A stretch of DNA of 64,000 nucleotides, from contig NZ_PPQB01000010.1 in the NCBI RefSeq assembly GCF_002902345.1, positions 315,174 to 379,173 on the forward strand, given 5' to 3'. A model generated the notes under the pieces. It saw only the letters and a program-made list of their open reading frames with translations, ran no database searches and was not told the origin of the DNA. The translations under genes were made by a program, and so were the position numbers. Below, piece after piece: positions 19,867-29,742 of this stretch. Each line of letters starts with the position of its first letter. Position 1 is the first letter of the stretch. The stretch comes from Staphylococcus arlettae. GTDB lineage: Bacteria > Bacillota > Bacilli > Staphylococcales > Staphylococcaceae.

Positions 19867-20720
19867 TGAAATTTGTCTACCGAATCTTTCGTAATGAAAT
19901 GCTGAAAGATTTTTTACACAGACATTTATACTCACGTAAGACGATAAGCGCCATTAAAAATAATGGCGCTTTAGTTGTTAATAATGAGCATGTAACGGTA
20001 AGAAAAAAATTAACTGAAGGTGATGAGTTAGTTGTTTGTTTGCCTCAGGAACAACCGAGTTTCAATTTACAGCCTTATCATTCACCATTAACTATTTTAT
20101 TTGAAGATGATTATATTCTTATTGTATCGAAATCAGCGAATCAAAATATTGCACCTTCTAGAGAACACTTACATCAAAGTTTAGTAGAACAAGTGCTTGC
20201 ATATTTACAGCAATCTTTCACACGCTATGTGCCACATATCGTTACACGGTTAGATCGTAATACTTCAGGTATTGTTATATTTACGAAACATGGGTATATT
20301 CATCATTTAATGTCTGAAACGCAAATAGATAAGCGTTATTTATGTATTTGTATGGGTAAAGTACAGGATAATGGAATAATCAAAGCACCGATAAAGAGGC
20401 ATCCTGACAGTATTATTCAAAGGATGGTAGATCCAACTGGTAAATACGCAGAAACACATTTTAAATGTTTAGCTTCTACAGACAACTTTAGTTTATGTCA
20501 GGTCAAGTTACTAACTGGAAGGACACATCAAATTAGAGTTCACTTTCAGCATATAGGTCATCCACTAGTAGGAGATGGGTTATATGGGGGGATAACATCC
20601 CGTTATCATCATCAACTACTACAATGTATGCGTGTTTCCTTCACGCATCCTATTACGCAACAAATCATTACAATTGAAGATCAAACAGATAAACTTACTA
20701 CTATTTATAATATGCTATAA
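19866..20720 (+). CDS. RluD-like rRNA pseudouridine synthase
   Basis: A 284-residue RluA/RluD-family pseudouridine synthase, probably modifying uridines in 23S rRNA or tRNA. The catalytic Asp is in TRLDRNTSGIV, and the second family motif is GRTHQIRVH near the C-terminus. The ATG at 19866 overlaps the nadK stop. A TTG one codon earlier is less likely. The exact target site cannot be told from the sequence. Confidence 0.88.
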   Translation: MKFVYRIFRNEMLKDFLHRHLYSRKTISAIKNNGALVVNNEHVTVRKKLTEGDELVVCLPQEQPSFNLQPYHSPLTILFEDDYILIVSKSANQNIAPSREHLHQSLVEQVLAYLQQSFTRYVPHIVTRLDRNTSGIVIFTKHGYIHHLMSETQIDKRYLCICMGKVQDNGIIKAPIKRHPDSIIQRMVDPTGKYAETHFKCLASTDNFSLCQVKLLTGRTHQIRVHFQHIGHPLVGDGLYGGITSRYHHQLLQCMRVSFTHPITQQIITIEDQTDKLTTIYNML

Positions 20721-20748
20721 TTTTAAATATATTCTGGAGGTGTCGACT

Positions 20749-22134
20749 ATGAATAATGAGAATGAAACAATCACACTAGATGATGAAAACGTATATAATA
20801 AAGTTTTACTTGATGATTTATTGTTACAAAATCATATAGATGAATTTAGAACTGAATTTTTAACAATGCATACATATGAACAAAGTGAGTATTTTGAAGA
20901 TAGCGAGGATGAAATTCGACAACGTATATTTGAAGTCTTATCTCCAGAAGAAGTAGCTAATTTTTTCGATCAATTAGAAATTGATGAAGAAGAGTATGAA
21001 GCACTTTTTGATACGATGAATGCATCCTATGCCAGTCATGTGTTAGAAGATATGTCATATGATAATGCTGTAGACATAATGAACAATTTATCAAAACAAA
21101 AAATAGTCAGCCTCTTAACTTTAATGAATAAAGATGATGCCAAAGAAATAAAAGCATTGCTGCATTATGAAGAAGACACTGCCGGCGGTATCATGACTAC
21201 TGAATATATTTCGTTAAAGGCTACTATGCCAGTGAAAGAAGCATTGATGCACGTTAAAGAACAAGCTCCAGACGCAGAAACCATTTATGTAATTTTCGCA
21301 GTGAATGATGATAAACAATTGGTTGGTGTGTTGTCATTAAGGGATTTAATTATTGCTGAAAATGATGCATATATTGAAGATATTATGAGTGAACGTGTTA
21401 TTAGTGCAAATGTAGCTGATGACCAAGAAGACGTAGCACAAAAAATGCGAGATTATGATTTTATAGCTATGCCGGTTGTCGATTATCAAGATCATCTTCT
21501 TGGTATTATTACCATTGATGATATTTTAGATGTAATAGATGAAGAAGCAAGCGAAGACTACTCACGTTTAGCAGGTGTTAGTGACGTCGATGCTACGAAT
21601 GATTCTGTTACTAAAACTGCTTTAAAGCGTTTGCCTTGGCTTATTATATTAACATTTCTAGGTATGATAACTGCCACAATATTAGGCTCATTTGAAGACA
21701 CATTATCACAAGTTGCACTATTAGCAGCTTTTATTCCAATTATTAGTGGCATGTCAGGTAATTCTGGTACACAATCGTTAGCCGTTTCAGTACGTAATAT
21801 ATCAACTGGTGAAATTGATGAACAAAGTAAATTCAAAGTGGCATTACGAGAAACTGGAAGTGGATTTTTAAGTGGTTTAGTATGTGCTGCTATTCTATTA
21901 ATGATTATTATTGTCCTGTACCAACAACCTATTTTAGGGCTTATTGTTGCAAGTAGCTTAACTATAGCGATGACAGTAGGAACGTTAGTTGGTTCAATGA
22001 TACCTCTAGTTATGAACAAACTTAATATTGATCCGGCAGTTGCTAGTGGGCCGTTTATTACAACAATTAATGATATCGTAAGTATGCTAATTTACTTTGG
22101 CCTAGCGACGTCATTCATGTCTTATTTATTATAG
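20749..22134 (+). CDS. mgtE: Magnesium transporter MgtE
   Basis: A 461-residue MgtE-type Mg2+ channel: an N-terminal alpha-superhelical domain (to about residue 130), two CBS domains (about 130-260) that sense Mg2+, and five C-terminal membrane helices including PIISGMSGNSGTQSLAV and GPFITTINDIVS. The start is set by GGAGGTG before the ATG at 20749; an open frame continues upstream through the end of the previous gene but lacks a ribosome site. No M-box fits in the 28-nt gap. Confidence 0.93.
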   Translation: MNNENETITLDDENVYNKVLLDDLLLQNHIDEFRTEFLTMHTYEQSEYFEDSEDEIRQRIFEVLSPEEVANFFDQLEIDEEEYEALFDTMNASYASHVLEDMSYDNAVDIMNNLSKQKIVSLLTLMNKDDAKEIKALLHYEEDTAGGIMTTEYISLKATMPVKEALMHVKEQAPDAETIYVIFAVNDDKQLVGVLSLRDLIIAENDAYIEDIMSERVISANVADDQEDVAQKMRDYDFIAMPVVDYQDHLLGIITIDDILDVIDEEASEDYSRLAGVSDVDATNDSVTKTALKRLPWLIILTFLGMITATILGSFEDTLSQVALLAAFIPIISGMSGNSGTQSLAVSVRNISTGEIDEQSKFKVALRETGSGFLSGLVCAAILLMIIIVLYQQPILGLIVASSLTIAMTVGTLVGSMIPLVMNKLNIDPAVASGPFITTINDIVSMLIYFGLATSFMSYLL

Positions 22135-22142
22135 GAGGCAAT

Positions 22143-23987
22143 ATGGAATTTGTATCACTTGTTATAGTTGTTTTAGCAGCATTTTTAACACCTATTATTG
22201 TCAACAGACTTAATATTACTTTTATTCCAGTCGTCGTTGCTGAAATACTTATGGGTATTGTGATTGGTAACTCTTTTCTGAATCTTGTAGAAAGAGATGC
22301 TATGCTTAATATTTTGTCGACATTAGGATTTATCTTTTTAATGTTTTTAAGTGGATTAGAAATAGACTTTACTGCCTTTAAAAAAGATTCTAAAAAAGGT
22401 AGTAATAGTAAAAATGAGAAGAAAAAAGTGCCGGGACATTTACAATTGGCTGTTACTGTCTTTATGTTTATTATGATAATTTCGATTGTCTTTGCCTATC
22501 TCTTTAAGTGGTTTGGATTGATAGATGACGTCTTGTTAATGATTATTATTATTTCGACAATCTCATTAGGCGTCGTTGTACCTACATTAAAAGAAATGAA
22601 CATTATGAGAACGACTATTGGACAGTTTATCTTACTCGTTGCTGTCTTAGCAGATTTGGTTACTATGATTTTATTAACAGCATATGGCACAATTCATGCT
22701 TCACATAGTGGTTCTATTTGGTTAATTAGCACATTAGTTGTGTTTACAGTTGTCTTTTATTTAATCGGTGGCGTATTCAAGAAAGCGCAGTTTTTACAAA
22801 AGTTAATGGACGGTACTACCCAAATCGGTATTAGAGCAGTATTTGCGCTAATCATATTATTAGTAGCATTAGCAGAAGGTGCTGGTGCAGAAAATATTTT
22901 GGGTGCGTTTCTAGCCGGTGTCGTTGTTTCCTTGTTAAAACCAGACGAAGATTTAGTGGAAAAATTAGATTCCTTTGGTTACGGTTTCTTCATACCAATA
23001 TTCTTTATAATGGTTGGGGTAGATTTAAACATCCCTTCTTTAATAAAAGAACCGTCACTGTTAATTATTATTCCGTTATTAATGGCAGCTTTTTTAGTGT
23101 CAAAATTAATTCCGGTCTTTTATATAAGACGTTGGTTTGATCAAAAAACGACGATTTCTACAGCATTTTTATTAACGTCAACATTATCATTGGTTATTGC
23201 TTCGGCAAAAATTGCGGAACAATTAGGAACAATCACACCAGAAATTTCAGGCATTTTAATTTTAAGTGCTGTCATTACATGTGTATTCGTGCCGATCGTA
23301 TTTAAAAAAATGTTCCCAATGCCTGAAGAAGCAACACGCAAAATTGAGGTCAGTATGATTGGGAAAAACCAATTAACGATACCAATTGCTCAAAATTTAG
23401 CATCTCAGTTATACCAAGTTTCATTGTACTATCGAACAGATTTAAGTGATAAACGTAAATTAGCTGATGAGATATCTATGATTGAAATTGCTGATTATGA
23501 AGCGGACATGTTAGATAGATTAGGTTTGTTCAAAAGAAATATCGTTGTCTGCTCTACTAATGACGATGATATTAACAAAAAGGTAGCGTTAATGGCTAAA
23601 GAACGAGGCGTTGAACGTGTTATTTGTCGTTTGGAAAGTAATACCGATGATCAAGAATTACGTGCACAAGGTATTGAAATCTTTAGTAGTTATTTAAGTA
23701 ATAAAATTTTGCTTAAAGGTCTAATTGAAACACCTAATATGTTAAATATCTTAAGTAATGTAGAAACTTCATTATACGAAATTGCGATGTTGAATCATAA
23801 ATATGATCAAATACAATTACGTAACTTCCCATTCGATGGCGATATTATTTTTGTAAGAATTATTCGTAATAATGAATCTATCGTACCTCATGGTGATACG
23901 CAATTACGTTATCGTGATAGATTAATTGTAACTGGCTCTAAAGAATATGTAGATGAATTAAAACGAGAATTAGAATTTTATTATTAA
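22143..23987 (+). CDS. CPA2 family cation/proton antiporter
   Basis: A 614-residue membrane protein. Residues 1-400 form a Na+/H+ exchanger domain of about 12 helices, with the acidic family motif in LAEGAGAENILGAFLAGV. A cytoplasmic TrkA-N-like region (about 405-510) and a TrkA-C domain (about 530-614) follow. This is the KefB/YjbQ architecture for K+ or Na+ efflux. It lies 8 nt after mgtE and follows AGGAGG, so it is co-transcribed with mgtE. The ion specificity is not proven. Confidence 0.88.
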   Translation: MEFVSLVIVVLAAFLTPIIVNRLNITFIPVVVAEILMGIVIGNSFLNLVERDAMLNILSTLGFIFLMFLSGLEIDFTAFKKDSKKGSNSKNEKKKVPGHLQLAVTVFMFIMIISIVFAYLFKWFGLIDDVLLMIIIISTISLGVVVPTLKEMNIMRTTIGQFILLVAVLADLVTMILLTAYGTIHASHSGSIWLISTLVVFTVVFYLIGGVFKKAQFLQKLMDGTTQIGIRAVFALIILLVALAEGAGAENILGAFLAGVVVSLLKPDEDLVEKLDSFGYGFFIPIFFIMVGVDLNIPSLIKEPSLLIIIPLLMAAFLVSKLIPVFYIRRWFDQKTTISTAFLLTSTLSLVIASAKIAEQLGTITPEISGILILSAVITCVFVPIVFKKMFPMPEEATRKIEVSMIGKNQLTIPIAQNLASQLYQVSLYYRTDLSDKRKLADEISMIEIADYEADMLDRLGLFKRNIVVCSTNDDDINKKVALMAKERGVERVICRLESNTDDQELRAQGIEIFSSYLSNKILLKGLIETPNMLNILSNVETSLYEIAMLNHKYDQIQLRNFPFDGDIIFVRIIRNNESIVPHGDTQLRYRDRLIVTGSKEYVDELKRELEFYY

Positions 23988-24092
23988 CAACGCCCATGTC
24001 CAGTAGGCGACTTACTTAACATAATACAAATTAAATAATTAAATTAATGTATTTAATTGTTCAGTTAAATGTAGCAATGTTAAAATAATTAC

Positions 24093-24101
24093 TGGTATAA
24101 T
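24093..24101 (+). promoter_or_regulatory. Candidate fabI promoter, extended -10
   Basis: TGGTATAAT at 24093-24101 is an extended -10 element. No good -35 is seen. A second TATAAT lies at 24109-24114. Confidence 0.4.
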
Positions 24102-24177
24102 TAAGTAATATAATGTGGATTGTACTAAACAATCATTGAAGTGAAATCAATTTATATAAATTAAAGGAGTTAGTCTA

Positions 24178-24948
24178 ATGTTTAATTTGGAAAATAAAAC
24201 GTATGTTATTATGGGTATTGCGAATAAACGTAGTATTGGTTTTGGTGTGGCAAAAGTGCTAGATGAATTAGGTGCTAAACTAGTATTTACATATCGTAAA
24301 GAACGTAGTAAAAAAGAATTGGAGCGTCTAGTTGAGCAATTAAACCAAACTGAAACACATATGTATCAAGTTGATGTACAAAACGATGAAGATGTCGTTG
24401 CAGGATTTGCTAAAATTGGCGAAGAAGTAGGACACATTGATGGTGTATATCACTCTATCGCATTCGGTAATGTTGAAGACTTACGTGGCCGTTTTTCTGA
24501 TACCTCAAGAGATGGTTTCTTATTAGCGCAAGATATTAGTTCATACTCATTAACTATTGTAGCTCGAGAAGCTAAAAAATTAATGACTGAGGGTGGTAGT
24601 ATTGTTGCTACTACGTATATCGGTGGCGAATATGCTGTACCTAATTACAATGTAATGGGAGTAGCTAAAGCTAGTTTAGAAGCTAATGTACGCTACTTAG
24701 CAGCGGATTTGGGTGAAGATAATATTCGTGTTAATGCTATCTCTGCAGGTCCAATTCGTACATTAAGTGCTAAAGGGGTTGGCGGTTTCAATACTATTCT
24801 TAAAGAAATTGAAGAACGCGCACCGTTAAAACGTAATGTAACTCAAGAAGAAGTGGGTAAAACAGCTGCATACTTATTAAGTGATTTTGCAAGTGGTGTT
24901 ACTGGTGAAAACATTCATGTAGATAGCGGCTATCATGCAATAAAATAA
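24178..24948 (+). CDS. fabI: Enoyl-ACP reductase FabI
   Basis: FabI reduces enoyl-ACP in the last step of each fatty acid elongation cycle, and is the target of triclosan. The 256-residue SDR protein has the cofactor motif GIANKRSIGFG (residues 13-23) and the active site Tyr147, Tyr157 and Lys164. AAAGGAG precedes the ATG. It is a single-gene unit ending at a perfect palindromic terminator. Confidence 0.96.
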   Translation: MFNLENKTYVIMGIANKRSIGFGVAKVLDELGAKLVFTYRKERSKKELERLVEQLNQTETHMYQVDVQNDEDVVAGFAKIGEEVGHIDGVYHSIAFGNVEDLRGRFSDTSRDGFLLAQDISSYSLTIVAREAKKLMTEGGSIVATTYIGGEYAVPNYNVMGVAKASLEANVRYLAADLGEDNIRVNAISAGPIRTLSAKGVGGFNTILKEIEERAPLKRNVTQEEVGKTAAYLLSDFASGVTGENIHVDSGYHAIK

Positions 24949-24956
24949 TAAAGTGT

Positions 24957-24990
24957 AAAACGTTGGTGCATGCACCAACGTTTTTTATAT
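24957..24990 (+). terminator. Terminator of fabI
   Basis: Positions 24957-24984 are one perfect 28-bp palindrome followed by Ts. Confidence 0.9.
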
Positions 24991-25021
24991 ATGAACTGAT
25001 GATAAAAAGAGGCTAAGATAA

Positions 25022-25062
25022 TAAAGAGGACCAATCCATATAAGGATTAGTCCTCTTATTTT
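25022..25062. terminator. Terminator of the AI-2E family gene
   Basis: A 14-bp stem with one mismatch (25024-25037 with 25044-25057) lies beyond the stop of the minus-strand gene at 25088. Confidence 0.7.
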
Positions 25063-25087
25063 ACGATTGGGTATTTAAGTCCATCCG

Positions 25088-26173
25088 TTAATCATGCACA
25101 GTAGATTGTGCTTTATCTATAATTTTTTGTCTATAGTTGAAAATATTTCTAACAATACATTTAATTACTGCATATAATGGTACAGCAATAAGTATTAGCA
25201 TAAAGCCACCTAAATTACCTGCAGCTAAAATCACTACAATGATAGTTAATGGGTGAATATTTAAAGATTTACCCATAACGTTAGGTGTTATGACATTTCC
25301 TTCTAATTGTTGTGCAATTAATGTAATGATACAAACCCAAATAAATGTAGAAGGGCTTTGAATAATTGCGATAATACCTGCTGGTGCAAACGCCATCCAA
25401 GGACCTAGGAATGGGATCATATTTGCTACAATCGCGAACATTACTAATAATAGTGTGTAATTTAAACCTAAAATAGAATAGCCGATATATAAGATTAGTC
25501 CCAAAATTAAACTTACTGTTACTTGACCTTGGATATAAGATTTTACAGTTTCGTTTAAATCTTTCAATAAATCTACAACAAATACTTTGCGTTCACCTTT
25601 AAAAATGCGTGCAATAAATGGTATAAAACGCTCATGATCTTTTAACATATAGATTAAGAAAAATGGAACCATAATTAATAAGAACATTGTTGAAATAATA
25701 GAAGTAATATAACTTAATGAATTAGATAAAATATCAGCAACGTTATCACCCATAGAGCCAACAACTTTATTGATTCTTTCCGTAACATCTGACGGCAAGC
25801 GTTCCATTTGGTTTAATGAAAATTGGATAATATTTTGTACTTCATTTTGTAACATAGGGATTTGTTGGATCAAATTATCAATTTGTTCTACAATCATTGG
25901 ACCTACAATACCGACGATGATGCCGATAACAATGATTAACCCGATAAAGATAATTGTGATACTTCCCCAACGTGGTACATTATATTTCTCTAAAATCTTT
26001 TGAAAAGGAAGACATAGATAGAATAAAAAACCACTTAATAACAATGGTAGAAGTACAGATTGTAAAATAATGATAAACGGTATGAAGATGGAATGAACTT
26101 CCATTACTAATTTAATTAGTATAAATAGGATTATTAAGGCAATCCCAGTTCTAAACCATACTTTATTTAACAT
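25088..26173 (-). CDS. AI-2E family (PerM/YdbI-like) transporter
   Basis: A 361-residue protein with about eight membrane helices and the conserved segments NMIPFLGPWMAF and QQLEGNVITPNVMG of the UPF0118/AI-2E exporter family. Members have been linked to AI-2 export or Na+/H+ exchange; which applies here is unknown. GGAGGA precedes the ATG. It is a monocistronic minus-strand gene. Confidence 0.85.
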   Translation of the reverse strand: MLNKVWFRTGIALIILFILIKLVMEVHSIFIPFIIILQSVLLPLLLSGFLFYLCLPFQKILEKYNVPRWGSITIIFIGLIIVIGIIVGIVGPMIVEQIDNLIQQIPMLQNEVQNIIQFSLNQMERLPSDVTERINKVVGSMGDNVADILSNSLSYITSIISTMFLLIMVPFFLIYMLKDHERFIPFIARIFKGERKVFVVDLLKDLNETVKSYIQGQVTVSLILGLILYIGYSILGLNYTLLLVMFAIVANMIPFLGPWMAFAPAGIIAIIQSPSTFIWVCIITLIAQQLEGNVITPNVMGKSLNIHPLTIIVVILAAGNLGGFMLILIAVPLYAVIKCIVRNIFNYRQKIIDKAQSTVHD

Positions 26174-26299
26174 AGAACTGTCCTCCTAAAGCAATAATAG
26201 ATTACACTTTAGTATAGCTTATAACGTGGCACAACAAAAGACAAAAATAGAACCATTCATAAATCTACAATTAATGAATGGAAAAGTAAAAAATATCCA

Positions 26300-26328
26300 T
26301 TGTGCAAGCGCTTACATATGTGTATAAT
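26300..26328 (+). promoter_or_regulatory. Promoter with catabolite-responsive element
   Basis: TTGTGC (26300-26305), 17-nt spacer, TATAAT (26323-26328). TGCAAGCGCTTACA at 26303-26316 matches the CcpA cre core TGNNANCGNTNNCA and overlaps the -35 and spacer, so CcpA binding should repress the downstream symporter gene when glucose is present. Confidence 0.75.
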
Positions 26329-26376
26329 AATAAGCATTATATCACGCAAATACTGTGATATGACAAGGGGGATAAA

Positions 26377-27951
26377 ATGATGTTAGAAAATTTTGTTGCA
26401 TGGCTTAATGAATTAGTATGGAGTAAACCGCTAGTTTATGGTTTGTTGTTAACCGGTGTAATATTTTCGTTTATGATGCGTTTTGTTCAAATTAGACATT
26501 TTAAAGAAATGATAAGGTTGATGTTTCAAGGTGAGAAATCACCTACTGGGATATCAAGTTTCCAAGCGATTGCTTTATCTTTAGCAGGACGTGTGGGAAC
26601 AGGTAATATTGTAGGTGTATCTACAGCTATTTTTATTGGGGGCCCTGGTGCAGTATTTTGGATGTGGGCATCAGCGTTCTTAGGTGCGAGTAGTGCCTTT
26701 ATAGAATCGACATTAGGTCAGATCTACAAACGTGAAGAAAAAGGGGAATATCGTGGTGGACCTGCTTTCTACATTGAATATGGAATGAAAGGTAAAATTG
26801 GGAAAATTTATGGTTTAATATTCGCGATTGTTACAGTAATTTCGGTAGGGCTTTTGCTACCAGGTGTTCAATCAAATGCAATTGCAAGTTCAATGAAAAA
26901 TGCTTTTGGTTTTGATGCATGGATAATAGCTATAGCTTTAGCTGTGTTATTAGCGTTAATTATTTTCGGTGGTATTAAATGGATTGCTAATGCTGCCACT
27001 GCTATCGTACCTTTCATGGCGATTGCGTACATTTTAATGGCAGTTATTATTATCATTATAAATATCGAACATGTACCAGCTTTATTTGCGTTAATTTTTA
27101 AATCAGCATTCGGAATGGAAGCTGCTTTTGGTGGCATTGTAGGGGCTATGATTGAAATTGGAGTGAAACGTGGACTCTACTCAAATGAAGCAGGACAAGG
27201 TACAGGGCCTCATGCGGCTTCGGCTGCTGAAGTGTCTCATCCTGCCAAACAAGGATTAGTACAATCATTTTCTGTGTATGTTGATACATTGTTTGTCTGT
27301 ACAGCTACAGCACTTATTATTTTATTATCTGGCACTTACAATGTTACTGATGGTAAAACAAATAGTGATGGTGGTCCGAGACTTATTGAAAATAACGAAA
27401 TTTTTGTACCTATGGCTAATGGTGACAAAGATTATTCTGGTACTGCAATGTATGCACAAGCTGGTATTGATAAAGCATTCCAAGGTAGTTCATATCATTT
27501 CGATCCAGCATTTTCTGGTATTGGGTCGTACTTTATAGCGATTGCATTATTCTTCTTTGCTTTTACTACAATATTAGCGTATTACTATATTGCAGAAACC
27601 AATATAACCTATCTTACAAAAAATAAAAATTATTCCAACACATTCTTTTGGATTAACGTAACACGTATAATTTTAATAGCTGCAACTATTTTTGGTGCCG
27701 TTAAAACTGCAGAGGCTGCTTGGGGTATGGGTGATCTAGGTGTTGGCTTAATGGCATGGTTAAACATCATAGCTATATGGATATTACATCGCCCAGCAAT
27801 CAATGCTTTGAAAGATTATGAGCGACAAAAGAAAAAATTGGGTTCAGGTAAGCAAGCGATATATAAACCAGATAAGAATGAAGTGCCTAACGCAGTATTT
27901 TGGCACTATGATTATCCTGAACGGCTTGAAAAAGAACGACAAAAAGAGTAA
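26377..27951 (+). CDS. Alanine/glycine:cation symporter family (AlsT-like)
   Basis: A 524-residue AGCS-family transporter with about eleven membrane helices. Family motifs include ALSLAGRVGTGNIVGV near residue 65 and the long SNEAGQGTGPHAASAAEV segment. Members import alanine, glycine or glutamine with Na+. AAGGGGG precedes the ATG. The cre in its promoter predicts repression by preferred carbon sources, which suits a transporter that supplies amino acids as carbon. The exact substrate is unknown. Confidence 0.88.
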   Translation: MMLENFVAWLNELVWSKPLVYGLLLTGVIFSFMMRFVQIRHFKEMIRLMFQGEKSPTGISSFQAIALSLAGRVGTGNIVGVSTAIFIGGPGAVFWMWASAFLGASSAFIESTLGQIYKREEKGEYRGGPAFYIEYGMKGKIGKIYGLIFAIVTVISVGLLLPGVQSNAIASSMKNAFGFDAWIIAIALAVLLALIIFGGIKWIANAATAIVPFMAIAYILMAVIIIIINIEHVPALFALIFKSAFGMEAAFGGIVGAMIEIGVKRGLYSNEAGQGTGPHAASAAEVSHPAKQGLVQSFSVYVDTLFVCTATALIILLSGTYNVTDGKTNSDGGPRLIENNEIFVPMANGDKDYSGTAMYAQAGIDKAFQGSSYHFDPAFSGIGSYFIAIALFFFAFTTILAYYYIAETNITYLTKNKNYSNTFFWINVTRIILIAATIFGAVKTAEAAWGMGDLGVGLMAWLNIIAIWILHRPAINALKDYERQKKKLGSGKQAIYKPDKNEVPNAVFWHYDYPERLEKERQKE

Positions 27952-27981
27952 ATCTATACAATTTAATACTAGTCAGTATAT

Positions 27982-28009
27982 TTGAAAATACTGCGTCTCT
28001 TGGTACAAT
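27982..28009 (+). promoter_or_regulatory. Promoter of the esterase gene
   Basis: TTGAAA (27982-27987), 16-nt spacer, TACAAT (28004-28009) with an extended TGG before it. Confidence 0.65.
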
Positions 28010-28041
28010 GGCGTTAAGAAAACTAGGAGGCGCATATTTTT

Positions 28042-28788
28042 ATGACCGAGTTTCAAGCAGGAAGCGTAAATGAAATTAACTTTCCCAGTAAAATATTAGA
28101 GAGGGATATTAAGTTGTCTATTTATTTACCCAAAGACTATACAGCCTTATTTAAATATAAAGTAGTATTTTGCTTTGATGGTAAAGACTTTTATAGTTTT
28201 GGACAAATTCATAGAACTTATGAAAAATTAAGAGCAAACAATGAAGTAGAAAGAGCGATATTTGTTGGATTTAACTATGAATCGGTAGATAAAAGAAGAG
28301 CAGAGTTTCACCCACAAGGTGAGCGTACACCTTTAACAGTTAAAGCTATGGCTCAAGAAATATTACCGTATATAGATCAACAATTTCCGACTTATAAAGT
28401 AGGTAATGGACGACTACTACTTGGAGATAGTTTAGCAGCCAGTGTTGCTTTAATAACGGCGTTAACTTATCCACGCGTGTTTAGCCAAGTAGGTATGCTT
28501 AGTCCACAACATGACGACGTGATTACAACATTGGTGCAAAGATGTCAATTTACTGACATTTTAACAGTTTGGCATACTGTAGGGTTAGAGGAGGCCGATT
28601 TTGCCTTACCAACAACTGGTAAAAGAGCCGATTTTTTAACGCCTAATAGAGCATTGAATCAATTATTAGCAACACAGGAAATGACCTATTACTATCAAGA
28701 ATTTGATGGTGGTCATCGTTGGAAATCTTGGAAACCATTATTAGCTGATACACTTACTTATTTTTTATCAGATAATATTTCTTTTTAA
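28042..28788 (+). CDS. Putative esterase, alpha/beta hydrolase (YjcH-like)
   Basis: A 248-residue esterase D-type alpha/beta hydrolase. The nucleophile serine is in LLLGDSLAAS (about residue 136), and the likely catalytic His is in DGGHRWKSW near residue 226. The sequence around IYLPKDYTALFKYKVVFCFDG is the usual start of this family. It pairs with the 2H phosphoesterase gene downstream, as yjcH and yjcG do in Bacillus. The natural substrate is unknown. Confidence 0.8.
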   Translation: MTEFQAGSVNEINFPSKILERDIKLSIYLPKDYTALFKYKVVFCFDGKDFYSFGQIHRTYEKLRANNEVERAIFVGFNYESVDKRRAEFHPQGERTPLTVKAMAQEILPYIDQQFPTYKVGNGRLLLGDSLAASVALITALTYPRVFSQVGMLSPQHDDVITTLVQRCQFTDILTVWHTVGLEEADFALPTTGKRADFLTPNRALNQLLATQEMTYYYQEFDGGHRWKSWKPLLADTLTYFLSDNISF

Positions 28789-28883
28789 TAAAAACTAAAA
28801 ATTGAAGTTAAATAAAGTTTAAAGTAACGAATTTTTCTGAAATTTGCTATAATGGTAATATGTTAAACAAAGGAGGAATTTCA

Positions 28884-29393
28884 ATGATTTTAGGATTAGC
28901 ATTAATTCCGTCAAAAGCATTTCAAGATGAAGTAAATGCTTACCGTAAGCGTTATGATTCACATTATGCGACAATTATGCCGCATATTACAATTAAAGGG
29001 CAATTTGAGATTAAAGATGAAGATTTCGAAGCTGTTAAAGAAGATATTAAATCACGTCTAGAAGGGCTTCAACCAATCGATGTGCATGCAACTAAGGCTT
29101 CTAGCTTTGCACCGATAAATAATGTTATTTATTTTAAAGTGCAAAAAACAGATGAAATTCAAAACTTGTTTGATCAATTTAATAATGGTGATTTTTATGG
29201 ACAACCTGATCATCCGTTTGTTCCACATTTTACAATTGCTCAAGGATTAACAAGTCAAGAATTCGAAGATATTTATGGACAAGTTAAATTAGCAGGTATT
29301 GATTATAAAGAAACTATTGATCAAGTTTCTTTAGTGAAATATGATGATGAAGCTGAAAAGTGGAAAGTTGAAGATACTTTTAATTTAGCTTAA
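28884..29393 (+). CDS. YjcG-like 2H phosphoesterase
   Basis: A 169-residue protein with two HxTx motifs, PHITIKG and PHFTIAQG, that define the 2H phosphoesterase (2'-5' RNA ligase-like) superfamily. The frame opens at 28860, but AAAGGAGG before the ATG at 28884 sets the start. An extended -10 (TGCTATAAT, ending at 28853) lies just upstream, so it may be transcribed alone as well as with the esterase gene. The substrate is not known. Confidence 0.85.
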   Translation: MILGLALIPSKAFQDEVNAYRKRYDSHYATIMPHITIKGQFEIKDEDFEAVKEDIKSRLEGLQPIDVHATKASSFAPINNVIYFKVQKTDEIQNLFDQFNNGDFYGQPDHPFVPHFTIAQGLTSQEFEDIYGQVKLAGIDYKETIDQVSLVKYDDEAEKWKVEDTFNLA

Positions 29394-29489
29394 TTGTAAA
29401 TTATCCTCATAGAGACTAACAATGTTAGCTCTAGTGAAATAAAAGGTATTATTGCAATAAAACCTAATTGAAATAATACTTGATTAGGC

Positions 29490-29528
29490 TAGACTGTCGA
29501 CAAAGTTTCCGGCTTTGTTGGCAGTTTT
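29490..29528 (+). terminator. Terminator-like hairpin at the start of a dispersed repeat
   Basis: The stem CTGTCGACAAAG/CTTTGTTGGCAG (with G-U pairs) is followed by seven Ts. It is the first possible terminator after the yjcG-like gene and abuts the repeat at 29513-29606. Confidence 0.6.
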
Positions 29529-29606
29529 TTTGTGCACGCTTTCCGCGAGCACTGCCTCAGCCTGTAGTCTTCGGCGAGCGCTATTACCACAGGAGTCGGC
29601 CAAAAT
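29513..29606. repeat. Dispersed repeat, copy 1
   Basis: This 94-base stretch matches 60008-60101 at roughly four in five bases, including 18 identical bases (29549-29566 and 60043-60060). It is more GC-rich than its surroundings and resembles a non-coding repeat seen in many Bacillaceae and staphylococcal genomes. No reading frame is evident. Confidence 0.75.
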
Positions 29607-29742
29607 CGCTACCAAAATTAATCATTGTATTTAAATCTTAAATATACATTAGTAAATATAAAGAAGGGGAGATATGGGTCAAGGCGTTTCCGCTCAGCAG
29701 TTTCACAATAAGAAGCATTTAAATAGCAACTATGTAATTATA
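29607..29742. other. Intergenic stretch without recognisable gene
   Basis: Together with the flanking repeat and terminators this fills the 440 bases between the yjcG-like gene and ltaA. I see no convincing reading frame or RNA gene in it. Confidence 0.5.

Noticed and set aside
20632-20748. 39-residue N-terminal extension of MgtE
   Set aside because: The open frame upstream lies mostly inside the preceding gene and has no ribosome site; GGAGGTG directly precedes the ATG at 20749.
24060-24120. FapR operator upstream of fabI
   Set aside because: ACTGGTATAATTA contains one half resembling a FapR half site, but there is no palindrome comparable with 649-665. It is better explained as an extended -10.
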